Shown in pieces: positions 7,502 through 16,922 of a DNA stretch of 64,000 bases (its first letter is position 1; every line of letters begins with the position of its first letter). The translations under genes were made by a program, and so were the position numbers. Below the pieces are notes generated by a model, which was not told the DNA's origin, did not search any database, and was given only the letters and a program-made list of their open reading frames with translations. This DNA is from Pseudomonas saudiphocaensis. GTDB lineage: Bacteria > Pseudomonadota > Gammaproteobacteria > Pseudomonadales > Pseudomonadaceae. The stretch covers positions 1,798,001-1,862,000 of the forward strand of contig NZ_CCSF01000001.1 of the NCBI RefSeq assembly GCF_000756775.1, written 5' to 3'.

Positions 7502-9793
7502 ATGCGAACAGATGCGAAAGTAGTGCACCTGAAGACGACTCAAGACCCCCAGCCATCATCTCCGGCCGGCCGGCTCCCTGTCGCACTCATCAGTGTTCGT
7601 GACCAAGCGGCCCAGCAGCTGCGCCTGGCACTACAGACCCTGCTCGACAATGCCGACGATTCGCTGTTCGAAATAGCCGACCGGGCTACCAGCAACGCAG
7701 AACAGAACGCCTTCTTCGAAGCCATGCGCGATCTGCGCATGAAGCGCCGCAGCATCGAGCGAAGCTTTCTACAGCTTCTGTTCGAATCCTTCACCCGCCT
7801 CAATCAGTACGAAATCGGCAAGCCTGCACAGCCGGAAGTCTCTTTCGACAGCCTTGAACTGGTACAGAACGACGAGCTGGAAGAGACAGTCGCCATCGAC
7901 ACCATGGTCACCAAGGTCATCAATCGGTCCGGCCAGCCGCTCAGCCACCTGACCACCCGCTTGAACGTGCTGGTGAGCAAAAAAATTGACGACAAGAGCA
8001 ACCCGCTCGGACCCCAGCAGCTATGCGAGAACTTTGTAGAGGCTTGCAGCGGCCTTGGTGTTGATATCAAGGTCAAGCTGATCATTCTCAAGCTCTTCGA
8101 ACGCTACGTCCTGGCTGACCTTGGCCAGCTCTACGCCGAATGCAATCAGGTCCTGGTGGCTGCCGGGGTACTCCCGGAGCTGCATTCAGCTCCACCTCGC
8201 AAGCCTCTTAATCGCTCCACCACATCAGCAAGCAGTTCTCCGGCACAGGCCGGCAGCCACGCCCCGGAATATCCTGAGGAGGACTTTCACGAGGCGTTTG
8301 GGGCACTGCAGGCCCTGCTTTCCGGCCTGCGTGGTAACGCCCTCCCTGCACGCAACATTCCCAGCGACGCCGTACCGATCTCCAGCGCCGACCTGATGCG
8401 TCTGCTCTCGCATCTGCAGGCTCGTGCACCTCAGCAGATCACTGATGAGTACAGCCTGCAGGAGCAGCTTGAGCAGCTGCTGCAACGCATCAATAGCAAG
8501 AGTGGCAAGTCGCGCATCGTTGGCGAGGTGGATGAGGATGTCATCAACCTGGTATCGATGCTGTTTGAGTTCATTCTCGACGATCGCACCCTGCCCGACT
8601 CGCTCAAGGCGCTGATTGGTCGCTTGCAGATTCCGCTGCTCAAAGTTGCCGTTCTGGACAAGACCTTTTTCAGCCGCGGCAGCCACCCCGCCCGCCGCCT
8701 GCTCAACGAAATTGCCTCCGCCGCCATGGGCTGGGTCGATCAGGACGAAACACAGCGCGACAGCCTGTATCAGAAGATCGAACAGATCGTGGCGCGCCTG
8801 CTGAACGATTTCGTTGATGATCCGACGATCTTCTCCGAGCTGCTGGCCGACTTCCTTGCCTTCACAGGGGACGAACGACGCCGCAGCGAACTGCTCGAAC
8901 AACGCACCCGCGATGCCGAAGAGGGACGCGCAAAGGCGGAGGTCGCACGCCAGGAAGTCGAGTGCGCACTCAACCAGCGTCTGCTTGGCAAAACGCTGCC
9001 GGAGGTGGTGGTACGCCTGCTGCAGGAAGCCTGGAGCAAGGTCCTGCTGCTCACCTGCCTGAAGCACGGCACCCATTCCGAACAATGGCAGGCCGCGCTG
9101 GCAACCATGGATGATCTGATTTGGAGCGTCGAACCACACGACGACGCGAAGTCGCGCGAGCGGCTGCTAGAACTGGTTCCAAGCTTGCTGAAAAGCCTTC
9201 GGGAAGGCCTGTCCAGCGCCGCATTCGATCCGTTCTCGACCAGCGAATTCTTCACCCAGCTCGAAGCCCTGCATGTGCAGACGCTGCATCCGATCGATCA
9301 ACCCAGCCAACCGGCGTCAGCCAGTGCGCTTACGGATGCGGGACGGACCAGCGAACCGGGAGTCAGCGAACAACGGCGCGAACCTTCGCAAGTACAGCCC
9401 GATGCTCCACCTGCAGCGCCCGCGATGGTCGAAGTGGTCGAGGAAATTGTGCTGCTCGCGCCTGGCGAAAGTCGCGAGCTGGAGCCAGAACCAGAGCTGG
9501 CAGACAGCGACGAAGCACTGGCCCAGGTCGACAACCTGCGGGTCGGCAGCTGGGTCGAGTTCCAGGAGGATGAAGAGCACAAGCTGCGCTGCAAACTGGC
9601 TGCGGTCATCAAGCCCACCGGCAAGTACATCTTCGTCAACCGCACGGGTATGAAGGTCCTGGAAAAGACCCGCATGGGGCTTGCCATCGAGTTCCGTCGC
9701 GGCGCCATTCGGCTGCTCAACGACACACTGCTGTTCGACCGCGCACTGGAGTCGGTTATCGGCAACCTGCGCCAGCTCAAGGGCAACAACTGA
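7502..9793 (+). CDS. DUF1631 domain-containing protein
   Basis: A 763-residue protein, mostly acidic and helical, with no signal peptide or membrane segment. The C-terminal 85 residues (about 680-763: RVGSWVEF, then KYIFVNRTGMKVLEKT) form the most conserved part of DUF1631 and resemble a small beta-rich regulatory domain. A proline/glutamate-rich linker (about 600-675) precedes it. Homologues have been mislabelled thymidine phosphorylase; no phosphorylase motif is visible. GGGAG 8 nt before the ATG supports the start. The function is unknown. It is followed, after its own gap and promoter, by DUF3094-ndh. Confidence 0.85.
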   Translation: MRTDAKVVHLKTTQDPQPSSPAGRLPVALISVRDQAAQQLRLALQTLLDNADDSLFEIADRATSNAEQNAFFEAMRDLRMKRRSIERSFLQLLFESFTRLNQYEIGKPAQPEVSFDSLELVQNDELEETVAIDTMVTKVINRSGQPLSHLTTRLNVLVSKKIDDKSNPLGPQQLCENFVEACSGLGVDIKVKLIILKLFERYVLADLGQLYAECNQVLVAAGVLPELHSAPPRKPLNRSTTSASSSPAQAGSHAPEYPEEDFHEAFGALQALLSGLRGNALPARNIPSDAVPISSADLMRLLSHLQARAPQQITDEYSLQEQLEQLLQRINSKSGKSRIVGEVDEDVINLVSMLFEFILDDRTLPDSLKALIGRLQIPLLKVAVLDKTFFSRGSHPARRLLNEIASAAMGWVDQDETQRDSLYQKIEQIVARLLNDFVDDPTIFSELLADFLAFTGDERRRSELLEQRTRDAEEGRAKAEVARQEVECALNQRLLGKTLPEVVVRLLQEAWSKVLLLTCLKHGTHSEQWQAALATMDDLIWSVEPHDDAKSRERLLELVPSLLKSLREGLSSAAFDPFSTSEFFTQLEALHVQTLHPIDQPSQPASASALTDAGRTSEPGVSEQRREPSQVQPDAPPAAPAMVEVVEEIVLLAPGESRELEPEPELADSDEALAQVDNLRVGSWVEFQEDEEHKLRCKLAAVIKPTGKYIFVNRTGMKVLEKTRMGLAIEFRRGAIRLLNDTLLFDRALESVIGNLRQLKGNN

Positions 9794-9850
9794 CAGCCCG
9801 ACAAGACTTTCGCATGAAACGGCGCCTCCGCCCCTCATGCGCAAGCACGA

Positions 9851-9878
9851 TTGGCTTTTCCTGCATCGCGGCTAGAAT
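9851..9878 (+). promoter_or_regulatory. sigma-70 promoter of the DUF3094-ndh operon
   Basis: TTGGCT (9851-9856), a 16-bp spacer and TAGAAT (9873-9878) lie 23 bp upstream of the DUF3094 start codon. Confidence 0.65.
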
Positions 9879-9901
9879 GACTGCATCCATACGAGGTGCA
9901 C

Positions 9902-10075
9902 ATGCCTAGCCGCCTTAATCCCGAAGACCAAAAGCGCGTTGATCAGTACCTCAGCGCCCCTCAGCATCAAGTCGAGCGCCAGCCCTTTCGGCCCTGGCTT
10001 CTGCTCCTTCTGGCTGTGGTCGTCGTGATTGGCCTGGGCCTTCTCAGCCGCCTCCTCGCCCGCCTGGTGTTATGA
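9902..10075 (+). CDS. DUF3094 family small membrane protein
   Basis: A 57-residue protein starting MPSRLNPEDQKRVDQYLS, with one hydrophobic transmembrane segment (about 33-50) and a basic patch before it. The polar N-terminus would be cytosolic. GAGGTG just before the ATG is a good ribosome-binding site. DUF3094 proteins are, as far as I know, confined to Pseudomonas and relatives and have no known function. It is co-oriented with ndh (60 bp apart), with a promoter only in front of it, which suggests the two are made together. Confidence 0.85.
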   Translation: MPSRLNPEDQKRVDQYLSAPQHQVERQPFRPWLLLLLAVVVVIGLGLLSRLLARLVL

Positions 10076-10135
10076 GCAATTCTGCGCTCCCCAGGCGCCC
10101 CACCGAATCCCGCAAAACCTTTATGAGTTCTTCTA

Positions 10136-11428
10136 ATGACCCATCGCATCGTAATCGTCGGCGGCGGCGCCGGCGGCCTGGAGCTTGCTACCCGCCTGGG
10201 TAAGACCCTTGGCAAGCGCGGCAAGGCCCGTATCACTTTGATCGACGCCAATCTGACGCATATCTGGAAACCGCTGCTGCATGAAGTCGCCGCCGGCTCG
10301 CTGAACTCTTCGGCCGATGAGCTCAACTATGTCGCGCAAGCCAAGTGGAACCGCTTCGAGTTCCAATTGGGCCGCATGTGCGGCCTGGAGCGGGAACGCA
10401 AATGCATCCACCTTGCCGCTACCCTGGACGAGCAGGGCCAGGAGCTCGTGCCCGCGCGCACCCTCGCCTACGACACCCTGGTTATCGCTGTCGGCAGCAC
10501 CACCAATGATTTTGGTACTCGGGGCGCAGCCGAACACTGCATCTTCCTCGACACCCGCGAACAGGCGGAGCGCTTTCGGCGCCGGCTGCTCAGTCATTAC
10601 ATGCGCGCTCATGCCCGCGAGGACCAGCACGAGACGCTCAACCTGGCCATCGTCGGCGCTGGCGCAACCGGGGTCGAACTGGCGGCCGAGCTCCACCATG
10701 CCGCCCACGAGCTGGCCGCCTACGGCCTGGACAGCATCAAGCCGGAAAACATGCGCATCACCCTGATCGAAGCAGGCTCGCGCGTCTTGCCGGCATTGCC
10801 TGAGCGCATCAGCCAGCCGGTACACAAGACGCTTACAGATCTCGGAGTTCAGGTGCTCACCGGCTCCGCTGTCAGCGAAGTGACTGCCGACGGACTACAC
10901 ACACAAGACGGCAGTTTCGTGCCTGCAAGCCTGAAGGTCTGGGCCGCCGGAATCCAGGCTCCGAAGTTTCTACACGAGATCGATGGCCTGGAAACCAACC
11001 GCATCAACCAACTGGTCGTGCGTTCCAGCCTGCAGACGACACGCGATGACAATATCTTCGCCTTCGGCGACTGCGCCGCCTGCCCGCAGCCGGGCAGCGA
11101 CCGCAACGTGCCGCCACGCGCACAGGCCGCGCACCAGCAAGCGTCGCTACTGGCCAAATCGCTTGCTTTACGACTCGAAGGCAAAGATCTACCCAGCTAC
11201 CGGTATCGCGATTACGGCTCGCTCATTTCACTCTCGCGGTTTTCTGCCGTCGGCAACCTGATGGGCAACCTTACCGGTAGCATCATGCTGGAAGGATGGC
11301 TGGCGCGCATGTTCTACATCTCGCTTTACCGCATGCACCAAATGACGCTGTACGGCATCGCACGCACCGTCATGATGATGATTGGCGACAAGCTCAGCAC
11401 CACCACGCCTCGCCTCAAGCTGCACTGA
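10136..11428 (+). CDS. ndh: type II NADH dehydrogenase (NAD(P)/FAD-dependent oxidoreductase)
   Basis: A single-subunit, non-proton-pumping NADH:quinone oxidoreductase on the inner face of the cytoplasmic membrane. The 430-residue protein has an N-terminal FAD-binding GGGAGGLE (about 9-16), a second NADH-binding GAGATGVE (about 174-181), a late FAD-contact motif FAFGDCAA, and an amphipathic C-terminus (from about 370) of the kind that anchors Ndh to the membrane. There is no strong ribosome-binding site directly before the ATG. It is downstream of the DUF3094 gene. Confidence 0.93.
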   Translation: MTHRIVIVGGGAGGLELATRLGKTLGKRGKARITLIDANLTHIWKPLLHEVAAGSLNSSADELNYVAQAKWNRFEFQLGRMCGLERERKCIHLAATLDEQGQELVPARTLAYDTLVIAVGSTTNDFGTRGAAEHCIFLDTREQAERFRRRLLSHYMRAHAREDQHETLNLAIVGAGATGVELAAELHHAAHELAAYGLDSIKPENMRITLIEAGSRVLPALPERISQPVHKTLTDLGVQVLTGSAVSEVTADGLHTQDGSFVPASLKVWAAGIQAPKFLHEIDGLETNRINQLVVRSSLQTTRDDNIFAFGDCAACPQPGSDRNVPPRAQAAHQQASLLAKSLALRLEGKDLPSYRYRDYGSLISLSRFSAVGNLMGNLTGSIMLEGWLARMFYISLYRMHQMTLYGIARTVMMMIGDKLSTTTPRLKLH

Positions 11429-11436
11429 TCGGCCTT

Positions 11437-11477
11437 GTGTGGGGGCGAATTCATTCGCGAATGAATTCGCTCCCACA
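11437..11477. repeat. REP-like palindrome after ndh
   Basis: A 41-bp near-perfect palindrome. Its left arm begins TGTGGGGGCGAATTCATT (from 11437) and its right arm ends AATGAATTCGCTCCCACA (to 11477), mirrored around TCGCGA. A single half unit of the same sequence is at 41731-41752. It may also terminate ndh transcription. Confidence 0.85.
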
Positions 11478-11523
11478 GGGTTGCAACAGATAGGGGCTAC
11501 AGAGCCAATAAAAACGCAGGCAT

Positions 11524-11558
11524 AAAAAAACCGGAAGATCCTCTCGGACCTTCCGGTT
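11524..11558 (-). terminator. intrinsic terminator of the Lys-Pro-Asn tRNA operon
   Basis: Read on the minus strand, AACCGGAAG and CTTCCGGTT form a 9-bp stem followed by a run of T residues, 27 nt after the tRNA-Lys 3' end. Confidence 0.9.
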
Positions 11559-11584
11559 CTCTTACGCTTCTTGCGAAGCGGTTT

Positions 11585-11660
11585 TGGTGGGTCGTGTGGG
11601 ACTCGAACCTACGACCAATTGGTTAAAAGCCAACTGCTCTACCAACTGAGCTAACGACCC
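11585..11660 (-). tRNA. tRNA-Lys (anticodon TTT)
   Basis: A 76-nt cloverleaf including the encoded CCA. The acceptor arm GGGTCGT pairs with ACGACCC, and the anticodon loop reads TTT in the minus-strand orientation. It is the last gene of a three-tRNA operon. Confidence 0.97.
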
Positions 11661-11665
11661 AAAAA

Positions 11666-11742
11666 TGGTCGGGGTAGGGGGATTCGAACTCCCGACATCC
11701 TGCTCCCAAAGCAGGCGCGCTACCGGACTGCGCTATACCCCG
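11666..11742 (-). tRNA. tRNA-Pro (anticodon TGG)
   Basis: A 77-nt cloverleaf with CGGGG/CCCCG acceptor pairing and encoded CCA. The anticodon TGG lies within the loop TTTGGGA. It lies 5 nt from tRNA-Lys. Confidence 0.96.
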
Positions 11743-11751
11743 ATTGGAATT

Positions 11752-11827
11752 TGGCTCCGCGACCTGGACTCGAACCAGGGACCCAATGATTAACAGTCAT
11801 TTGCTCTACCGACTGAGCTATCGCGGA
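11752..11827 (-). tRNA. tRNA-Asn (anticodon GTT)
   Basis: A 76-nt cloverleaf starting TCCGCGA and ending with encoded CCA. The anticodon is GTT. It is the first gene of the operon, 66 bp downstream of a strong promoter. Confidence 0.96.
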
Positions 11828-11893
11828 ACTTCAATTTCCATCTCTTCGGCTGGCTTGCTGAGTTGCCTTGCAAACCCCCCGTTGAGGCGCGCC

Positions 11894-11921
11894 ATTTTAC
11901 GGTTCTCGACGCGCCTGTCAA
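11894..11921 (-). promoter_or_regulatory. sigma-70 promoter of the Asn-Pro-Lys tRNA operon
   Basis: On the minus strand a perfect TTGACA (11916-11921), a 16-bp spacer and TAAAAT (11894-11899) are followed by the GC-rich discriminator GGCGCGCC. That discriminator type is typical of stable-RNA promoters under stringent control. Confidence 0.88.
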
Positions 11922-12007
11922 CAGAAAAAACACGATTTACTACAATACCTTGCGAGAAACTTCAGGCTGACGGGAATCAGCCAGGGCGACGCCCCTTTTT
12001 ACAGGCC

Positions 12008-12030
12008 GGGCCACCCCAGCGGGGCGGCCC
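12008..12030 (-). terminator. candidate terminator hairpin after clpB
   Basis: GGGCCACCCC and GGGGCGGCCC form a 10-bp GC-rich stem with a 3-nt loop 8 nt past the clpB stop codon. There is no uninterrupted T-run on the minus strand, so termination efficiency is uncertain. Confidence 0.55.
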
Positions 12031-12038
12031 GTTTCACG

Positions 12039-14603
12039 TCAGGCAAATACGATCTCGTCGCCCTCCACCTTGCCTTTGATGCTGGCGCCCGGCTCAAACG
12101 CACCGGAGAGAATCTGCTGCGCCAACGGGTTCTCGATCCAGCGCTGAATCGCACGCTTCAGTGGCCGTGCGCCGTACACCGGGTCGTAGCCGACGGCAAC
12201 CAGCCTGTCCAAGGCCTCCTCGCTAAGCTCCAGACTCAGGTCACGCTCGGCCAAGCGCTGACGCAGACGTTCCAACTGGATGCTGGCGATACCCGCGATC
12301 TGCTCACGCGCCAGCGGATCGAACACCACCACCTCATCGATACGGTTGATGAACTCAGGACGGAAGTGCTGACCCACCGCATCCATCACCGCTGCACGCT
12401 GGGCATCCGGGTCACCGACCAGCTCCTGAATTTGCGCCGACCCCAGGTTCGAGGTCATCACGATCACCGTATTGCGGAAGTCCACCGTCCGGCCATGACT
12501 GTCGGTCAGGCGACCATCTTCCAACACCTGCAGAAGAATGTTGAAGACATCCGGGTGGGCCTTCTCCACCTCATCCAGCAGCACCACCGAATAGGGCTTG
12601 CGGCGTACCGCCTCGGTTAGATAACCGCCCTCTTCATAGCCCACATAGCCGGGCGGCGCACCGATCAGGCGTGCCACCGAGTGTTTCTCCATGAACTCCG
12701 ACATGTCGATGCGGACCATCGCCTCCTCGGTATCGAAGAGGAATTCGGCCAGCGCCTTGCACAGCTCGGTCTTGCCGACACCGGTCGGGCCGAGGAAGAG
12801 GAAGGAGCCGCTGGGGCGATTGGGATCCGCCAGCCCGGCACGGGAACGACGTACGGCGTTGGCCACCGAGACCACCGCTTCGTGCTGACCGATTACGCGC
12901 TGGTGCAGCAGGTCTTCCATCTTCAACAGCTTTTCGCGCTCACCTTCGAGCATCTTCGCCACCGGGATGCCGGTCCACTTGGAGACGACCTCGGCAATCT
13001 CCTCGTCGGTCACCTTGTTGCGCAGCAACTGGTTTTCCGTCTTGCCGTGCTGATCGACCATCTGCAGGCTGCGCTCCAGATCCGGAATGATGCCGTACTG
13101 CAGCTCGGCCATGCGCGACAGATCACCCTTGCGCCGCGCGGCTTCGAGATCGGCCTTGGCCTGCTCGATCTTCTGGTGCATCTGCGCAGAGCCCTGGACC
13201 TCGGCTTTCTCCGATTTCCAGATCTCCTCCAGATCGGCGTACTCGCGCTCCAGCTTGACGATTTCCTCGTCAAGTTTGGCCAGGCGCTTCTTGGTGGCCT
13301 CGTCGTCCTCGCTCTTCAGCGCTTCGCGCTCAATCTTCAGCTGAATCAGGCGCCGATCCAGACGGTCCAGCTCTTCGGGCTTGGAGTCGATCTCCATGCG
13401 AATGCGGCTGGCAGCCTCGTCGATCAGGTCGATGGCCTTATCCGGCAACTGGCGGTCGGTGATGTAGCGATGGGAGAGTTTCGCCGCGGCGATGATCGCG
13501 CCATCGGTGATGGAAACGCCGTGGTGAACCTCGTAGCGTTCTTTCAGGCCGCGCAGTATGGCGATGGTGTCCTCCTCGCTCGGCTCATCGACCTGAACAC
13601 GCTGGAAACGCCGTTCCAGCGCTGCATCCTGCTCAATATACTGACGGTATTCGTCCAGCGTGGTCGCACCTACACAATGCAGCTCGCCCCGCGCCAGTGC
13701 CGGTTTGAGCATATTGCCGGCGTCCATGGCACCCTCGGCCTTGCCGGCGCCAACCATGGTGTGCAGCTCATCGATAAAGAGGATGATGCGCCCCTCCTGC
13801 TTGCTCAACTCGTTGAGCACGGCTTTCAGACGCTCCTCGAACTCACCGCGGAACTTGGCGCCAGCGATCAGCGCGCCCATGTCCAGCGCCAGCAGGCGCT
13901 TGTCCTTGAGGCCGTCAGGGACCTCGCCGTTGACGATACGCTGGGCCAGCCCCTCGACGATGGCGGTCTTGCCCACGCCGGGCTCGCCTATCAGTACCGG
14001 GTTGTTCTTGGTACGCCGCTGCAGCACCTGGATGGTCCGACGGATTTCGTCGTCGCGCCCGATCACCGGATCGAGCTTGCCGTCCTCGGCGCGCTTGGTC
14101 ATGTCGACGGTGTACTTGTCCAGCGCCTGACGGGACTCTTCAGCATTGGGGTCGTTTACCGCTTCGCCGCCACGCAGGTTGCTGATGGCATTCTCCAGCG
14201 CCTGCTTGCTCACGCCTTGCGCCAGCAGCAGCTTGCCCAGGCGGGTGTTGCCGTCGAGCGCAGCAAGCAGTACCAGCTCGCTGGAGATGTACTGATCCCC
14301 TTTCTGCTGTGCCAGCCGATCGGCCTGGTTGAGCAGGCGCGCCAAGTCCTGGGACATGTTCATGTCGCCGGTGGGATTCTGCAGTTTGGGCAGCTGGTCC
14401 AGCTCCTTGATCAGCCCCTGCCGCAGGTTGTTGATGTCAAAGCCCACCTGCATCAGCAGGGGTTTGATCGAGCCGCCCTGCTGCTCCAGCAACGCCTGCA
14501 GCAGGTGCAGTGGCTCAATGGAGGGATGATCCAGCCCGACTGCGATGGACTGAGCATCGGAAAGCGCAAGCTGCAGCTTGCTGGTCAGACGATCGATACG
14601 CAT
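12039..14603 (-). CDS. clpB: ATP-dependent disaggregase ClpB
   Basis: A hexameric Hsp100 chaperone that works with DnaK to extract and refold aggregated proteins after heat stress. It has the usual 854-residue length: an N-terminal substrate domain (about 1-145), a first AAA+ module with GEPGVGKT, a long coiled-coil middle domain (about 400-530, rich in Glu/Lys/Arg) and a second AAA+ module with GPTGVGKT. The ATG at 14603 has AGGTG upstream; eleven extra in-frame codons before it are not needed. A sigma-32-type promoter lies about 95 bp upstream. Confidence 0.98.
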   Translation of the reverse strand: MRIDRLTSKLQLALSDAQSIAVGLDHPSIEPLHLLQALLEQQGGSIKPLLMQVGFDINNLRQGLIKELDQLPKLQNPTGDMNMSQDLARLLNQADRLAQQKGDQYISSELVLLAALDGNTRLGKLLLAQGVSKQALENAISNLRGGEAVNDPNAEESRQALDKYTVDMTKRAEDGKLDPVIGRDDEIRRTIQVLQRRTKNNPVLIGEPGVGKTAIVEGLAQRIVNGEVPDGLKDKRLLALDMGALIAGAKFRGEFEERLKAVLNELSKQEGRIILFIDELHTMVGAGKAEGAMDAGNMLKPALARGELHCVGATTLDEYRQYIEQDAALERRFQRVQVDEPSEEDTIAILRGLKERYEVHHGVSITDGAIIAAAKLSHRYITDRQLPDKAIDLIDEAASRIRMEIDSKPEELDRLDRRLIQLKIEREALKSEDDEATKKRLAKLDEEIVKLEREYADLEEIWKSEKAEVQGSAQMHQKIEQAKADLEAARRKGDLSRMAELQYGIIPDLERSLQMVDQHGKTENQLLRNKVTDEEIAEVVSKWTGIPVAKMLEGEREKLLKMEDLLHQRVIGQHEAVVSVANAVRRSRAGLADPNRPSGSFLFLGPTGVGKTELCKALAEFLFDTEEAMVRIDMSEFMEKHSVARLIGAPPGYVGYEEGGYLTEAVRRKPYSVVLLDEVEKAHPDVFNILLQVLEDGRLTDSHGRTVDFRNTVIVMTSNLGSAQIQELVGDPDAQRAAVMDAVGQHFRPEFINRIDEVVVFDPLAREQIAGIASIQLERLRQRLAERDLSLELSEEALDRLVAVGYDPVYGARPLKRAIQRWIENPLAQQILSGAFEPGASIKGKVEGDEIVFA

Positions 14604-14696
14604 GTAATCACCTTTTCTAAAGAGGCAGGCCGGCACCCGAATTCGCCTTTGGCGGGCCGCTAAGAAAGGGTCCGCCGGAGCCTGCGAGATGAAACA

Positions 14697-14725
14697 TAGA
14701 TAAGGTTGATTGTTGTCGATTCAAG
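14697..14725 (-). promoter_or_regulatory. sigma-32 (RpoH) heat-shock promoter of clpB
   Basis: On the minus strand CTTGAA (14720-14725), a 14-bp spacer and CCTTATCTA (14697-14705) match the E. coli RpoH consensus (CTTGAA, 13-15 bp, CCCCATnTA) in all -35 and most -10 positions. The position and orientation fit clpB, a classical RpoH target. Confidence 0.78.
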
Positions 14726-14796
14726 GCCGATGACATTGACGCAGGTCAGGGGCGACGGGCTGTCGCAGGCCACCAGTCCGGCGGCCTGCACTTGCC

Positions 14797-16839
14797 TCAC
14801 TCGGTTTTTGGCGGATGCAGCATCTCGTCATGCTCGGCCATGTTCCAAGGCAGCACGCCCGGTGACAGATGCAGGAAGGCCAGATACTTCTCGAAGTGGT
14901 CAAGAATATCGCTGATCAGTTCCTCATCGCTGTAGCCATACACGTCGTAGGCCAATCCACCTCGGCGCAGGAATACTTCTGCCCGGTAATACAGGCTCTC
15001 TTCGTCCGGCGTTTCCTCGGCTTCGGGATGGGCGAAGGCCGGACGGAGGTAATCACGCAGGCGAATTTCGTAGAGGAAGTCCAGCTGTTCCGGCACCACG
15101 ACTTCCAGGTAGGCGCGGCTATGGTCCTGGTCGTAGTGGACCTCGGCGGGCCACGACTGCGCCTGCAACCCTTTGGCCACTCGGATCATGGCAGTCATGG
15201 CCGTGCCCTTGATGAACTGTTCGACTTCATCCTTTTCGGGATAGTTGACGATGCCGGCCAGTCGCTTACGCCAGAGATTAGGCCCGTTGCCGGCACGATT
15301 GGATTGCACACTGACCTTCTGGTGGTGGCTTTCGATCACCAGCGCCCGCCACATGCCCAGCGCCGACAGCAACATGATGATTGCAAACGGTAGAGCACTG
15401 GCGACCGCCATGCTCTGCAGCGCCTTGAGACCGCCGGCCAGCAACAGCACCGAGGCCAGCACCCCACTGAGAATGGCCCACCCGCCCCTCTGCCAGGCCG
15501 GCGTCACCAGTGCACCGCCGGAGGCCAGCGAGTCCACCACCAGCGCACCAGAGTCTGCCGAAGTAACGAAGAACAGCGAGATCAGCAGCACAGTGAGCAA
15601 GGACAGAACCGAGGTCATTGGGAATTGCTCCAGCAGCTTGAACAACGCGATGGCGTTATCCGACTTCACCTGCTCGATCAGCTCGGTATAGCCCTGGTTG
15701 ATGATCAGGTGCAGCGCCGTGTCACCGAATACGGAAAACCAGAAAAAGGTGAACAGGGTGGGCACCAGCATTACGCCGAAAACGAATTGGCGGATGGTCC
15801 GCCCGCGGCTGATCTTGGCGATGAACAAGCCGACGAAGGGCGCCCAGGCGATGGTCCAGCCGAATATGAACAGCGTCCAGTTGCCGATCCAGTCGCTGCG
15901 TGAATAGGCCTGCAGATTGAACGTGCGCTCGATAATGTTGTTCAGGTAGCTACCAGTGTTCTGCAGAAAGGTCTCGAGGATGAAGATCGTTGGGCCCAGC
16001 AGAAAAACGAACAGCATCAGGGAGGTCGCGATGATCATATTGAGCATCGCCAGGCGCTTGATCCCCTTGTCCATCCCGGCAACAACCGATCCCATGGTAA
16101 GGACCGTGATGCCGGCAATGCTGGCAACCTGTACCCAGGTATTGACCGGAATTGATGGCCATAGATAGTTGAATCCGGCGTTCATCTGCGCCACCGACAG
16201 GCCGAGCGTAGTGGCGATACCGAACATGGTGCCGAGAATGGCGAAGGTATCCACGGCGTGCCCGATCGGCCCGTAGATACGCTCGCCAATCAGCGGATAC
16301 AACGCCGAACGGATGGACAGCGGCAACCCGTGACGGAAGGAAAAGTACGCCAGCACCAGTCCGGTAAGACCATAAATGGCCCAGATATGGAAACCCCAGT
16401 GGAAGAAGGCGATCTGCATGGCCTGCTTGGCCGCGCCCAGGGTCAGCCCTTCGGCGCCCTCAGGCGGGTCGGCGTAGTGCAGCACAGGCTCGGCAACCCC
16501 GAAGAACAACAGGGCGATGCCGTAGCCCGCGGAAAACAACATGGCAAACCAGGACGGGAAACTGTACTGCGGCTCGGCATGGTCAGGACCAAGTTTGATA
16601 TGCCCCCAAGGGCTGAGCGCGACAATGACGATGAAGATCAGGAAAATCGCCACCGCCAGCATGTAGAACCAGCCGAAGGTATTGGTGATGTAGCCCAAGA
16701 CCGAGGAGAACAGTTCGCCCGCCAGCTCGGGCTTGCTGGCGGTGCCGATGACCAGCAGCAGAATGAAGAAAAACGACGGGATGAACACCGGCAGCAGTAT
16801 GGTGGTGTTCCAGAGGCGGGGCCGGGTCGACTCCTGCAT
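14797..16839 (-). CDS. BCCT-family betaine/choline transporter (BetT type)
   Basis: A secondary transporter of 680 residues for quaternary ammonium compounds. The first ~510 residues hold the 12 membrane helices of the betaine/carnitine/choline family, including the conserved tryptophan segment near FGWTIAWAPFVGLF. A long cytoplasmic C-terminal tail of about 170 residues follows, as in osmoregulated BetT-type choline carriers, where the tail is involved in osmosensing. The substrate is inferred as choline or a relative. The ATG at 16839 is preceded by TGGAG at about 10 nt. It lies upstream of clpB but clpB has its own promoter. Confidence 0.85.
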   Translation of the reverse strand: MQESTRPRLWNTTILLPVFIPSFFFILLLVIGTASKPELAGELFSSVLGYITNTFGWFYMLAVAIFLIFIVIVALSPWGHIKLGPDHAEPQYSFPSWFAMLFSAGYGIALLFFGVAEPVLHYADPPEGAEGLTLGAAKQAMQIAFFHWGFHIWAIYGLTGLVLAYFSFRHGLPLSIRSALYPLIGERIYGPIGHAVDTFAILGTMFGIATTLGLSVAQMNAGFNYLWPSIPVNTWVQVASIAGITVLTMGSVVAGMDKGIKRLAMLNMIIATSLMLFVFLLGPTIFILETFLQNTGSYLNNIIERTFNLQAYSRSDWIGNWTLFIFGWTIAWAPFVGLFIAKISRGRTIRQFVFGVMLVPTLFTFFWFSVFGDTALHLIINQGYTELIEQVKSDNAIALFKLLEQFPMTSVLSLLTVLLISLFFVTSADSGALVVDSLASGGALVTPAWQRGGWAILSGVLASVLLLAGGLKALQSMAVASALPFAIIMLLSALGMWRALVIESHHQKVSVQSNRAGNGPNLWRKRLAGIVNYPEKDEVEQFIKGTAMTAMIRVAKGLQAQSWPAEVHYDQDHSRAYLEVVVPEQLDFLYEIRLRDYLRPAFAHPEAEETPDEESLYYRAEVFLRRGGLAYDVYGYSDEELISDILDHFEKYLAFLHLSPGVLPWNMAEHDEMLHPPKTE

Positions 16840-16922
16840 GCGAAATGTACTCCATAGGCCTTTTCATGCCTTTGAGTATAGCCGCGCCGTTTGGTGCAGC
16901 ACACAATGCCTTTTAGCGGTCG

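Noticed and set aside
12681-14663. A 660-codon plus-strand frame
   Set aside because: It is antisense to clpB and has no recognisable domain.
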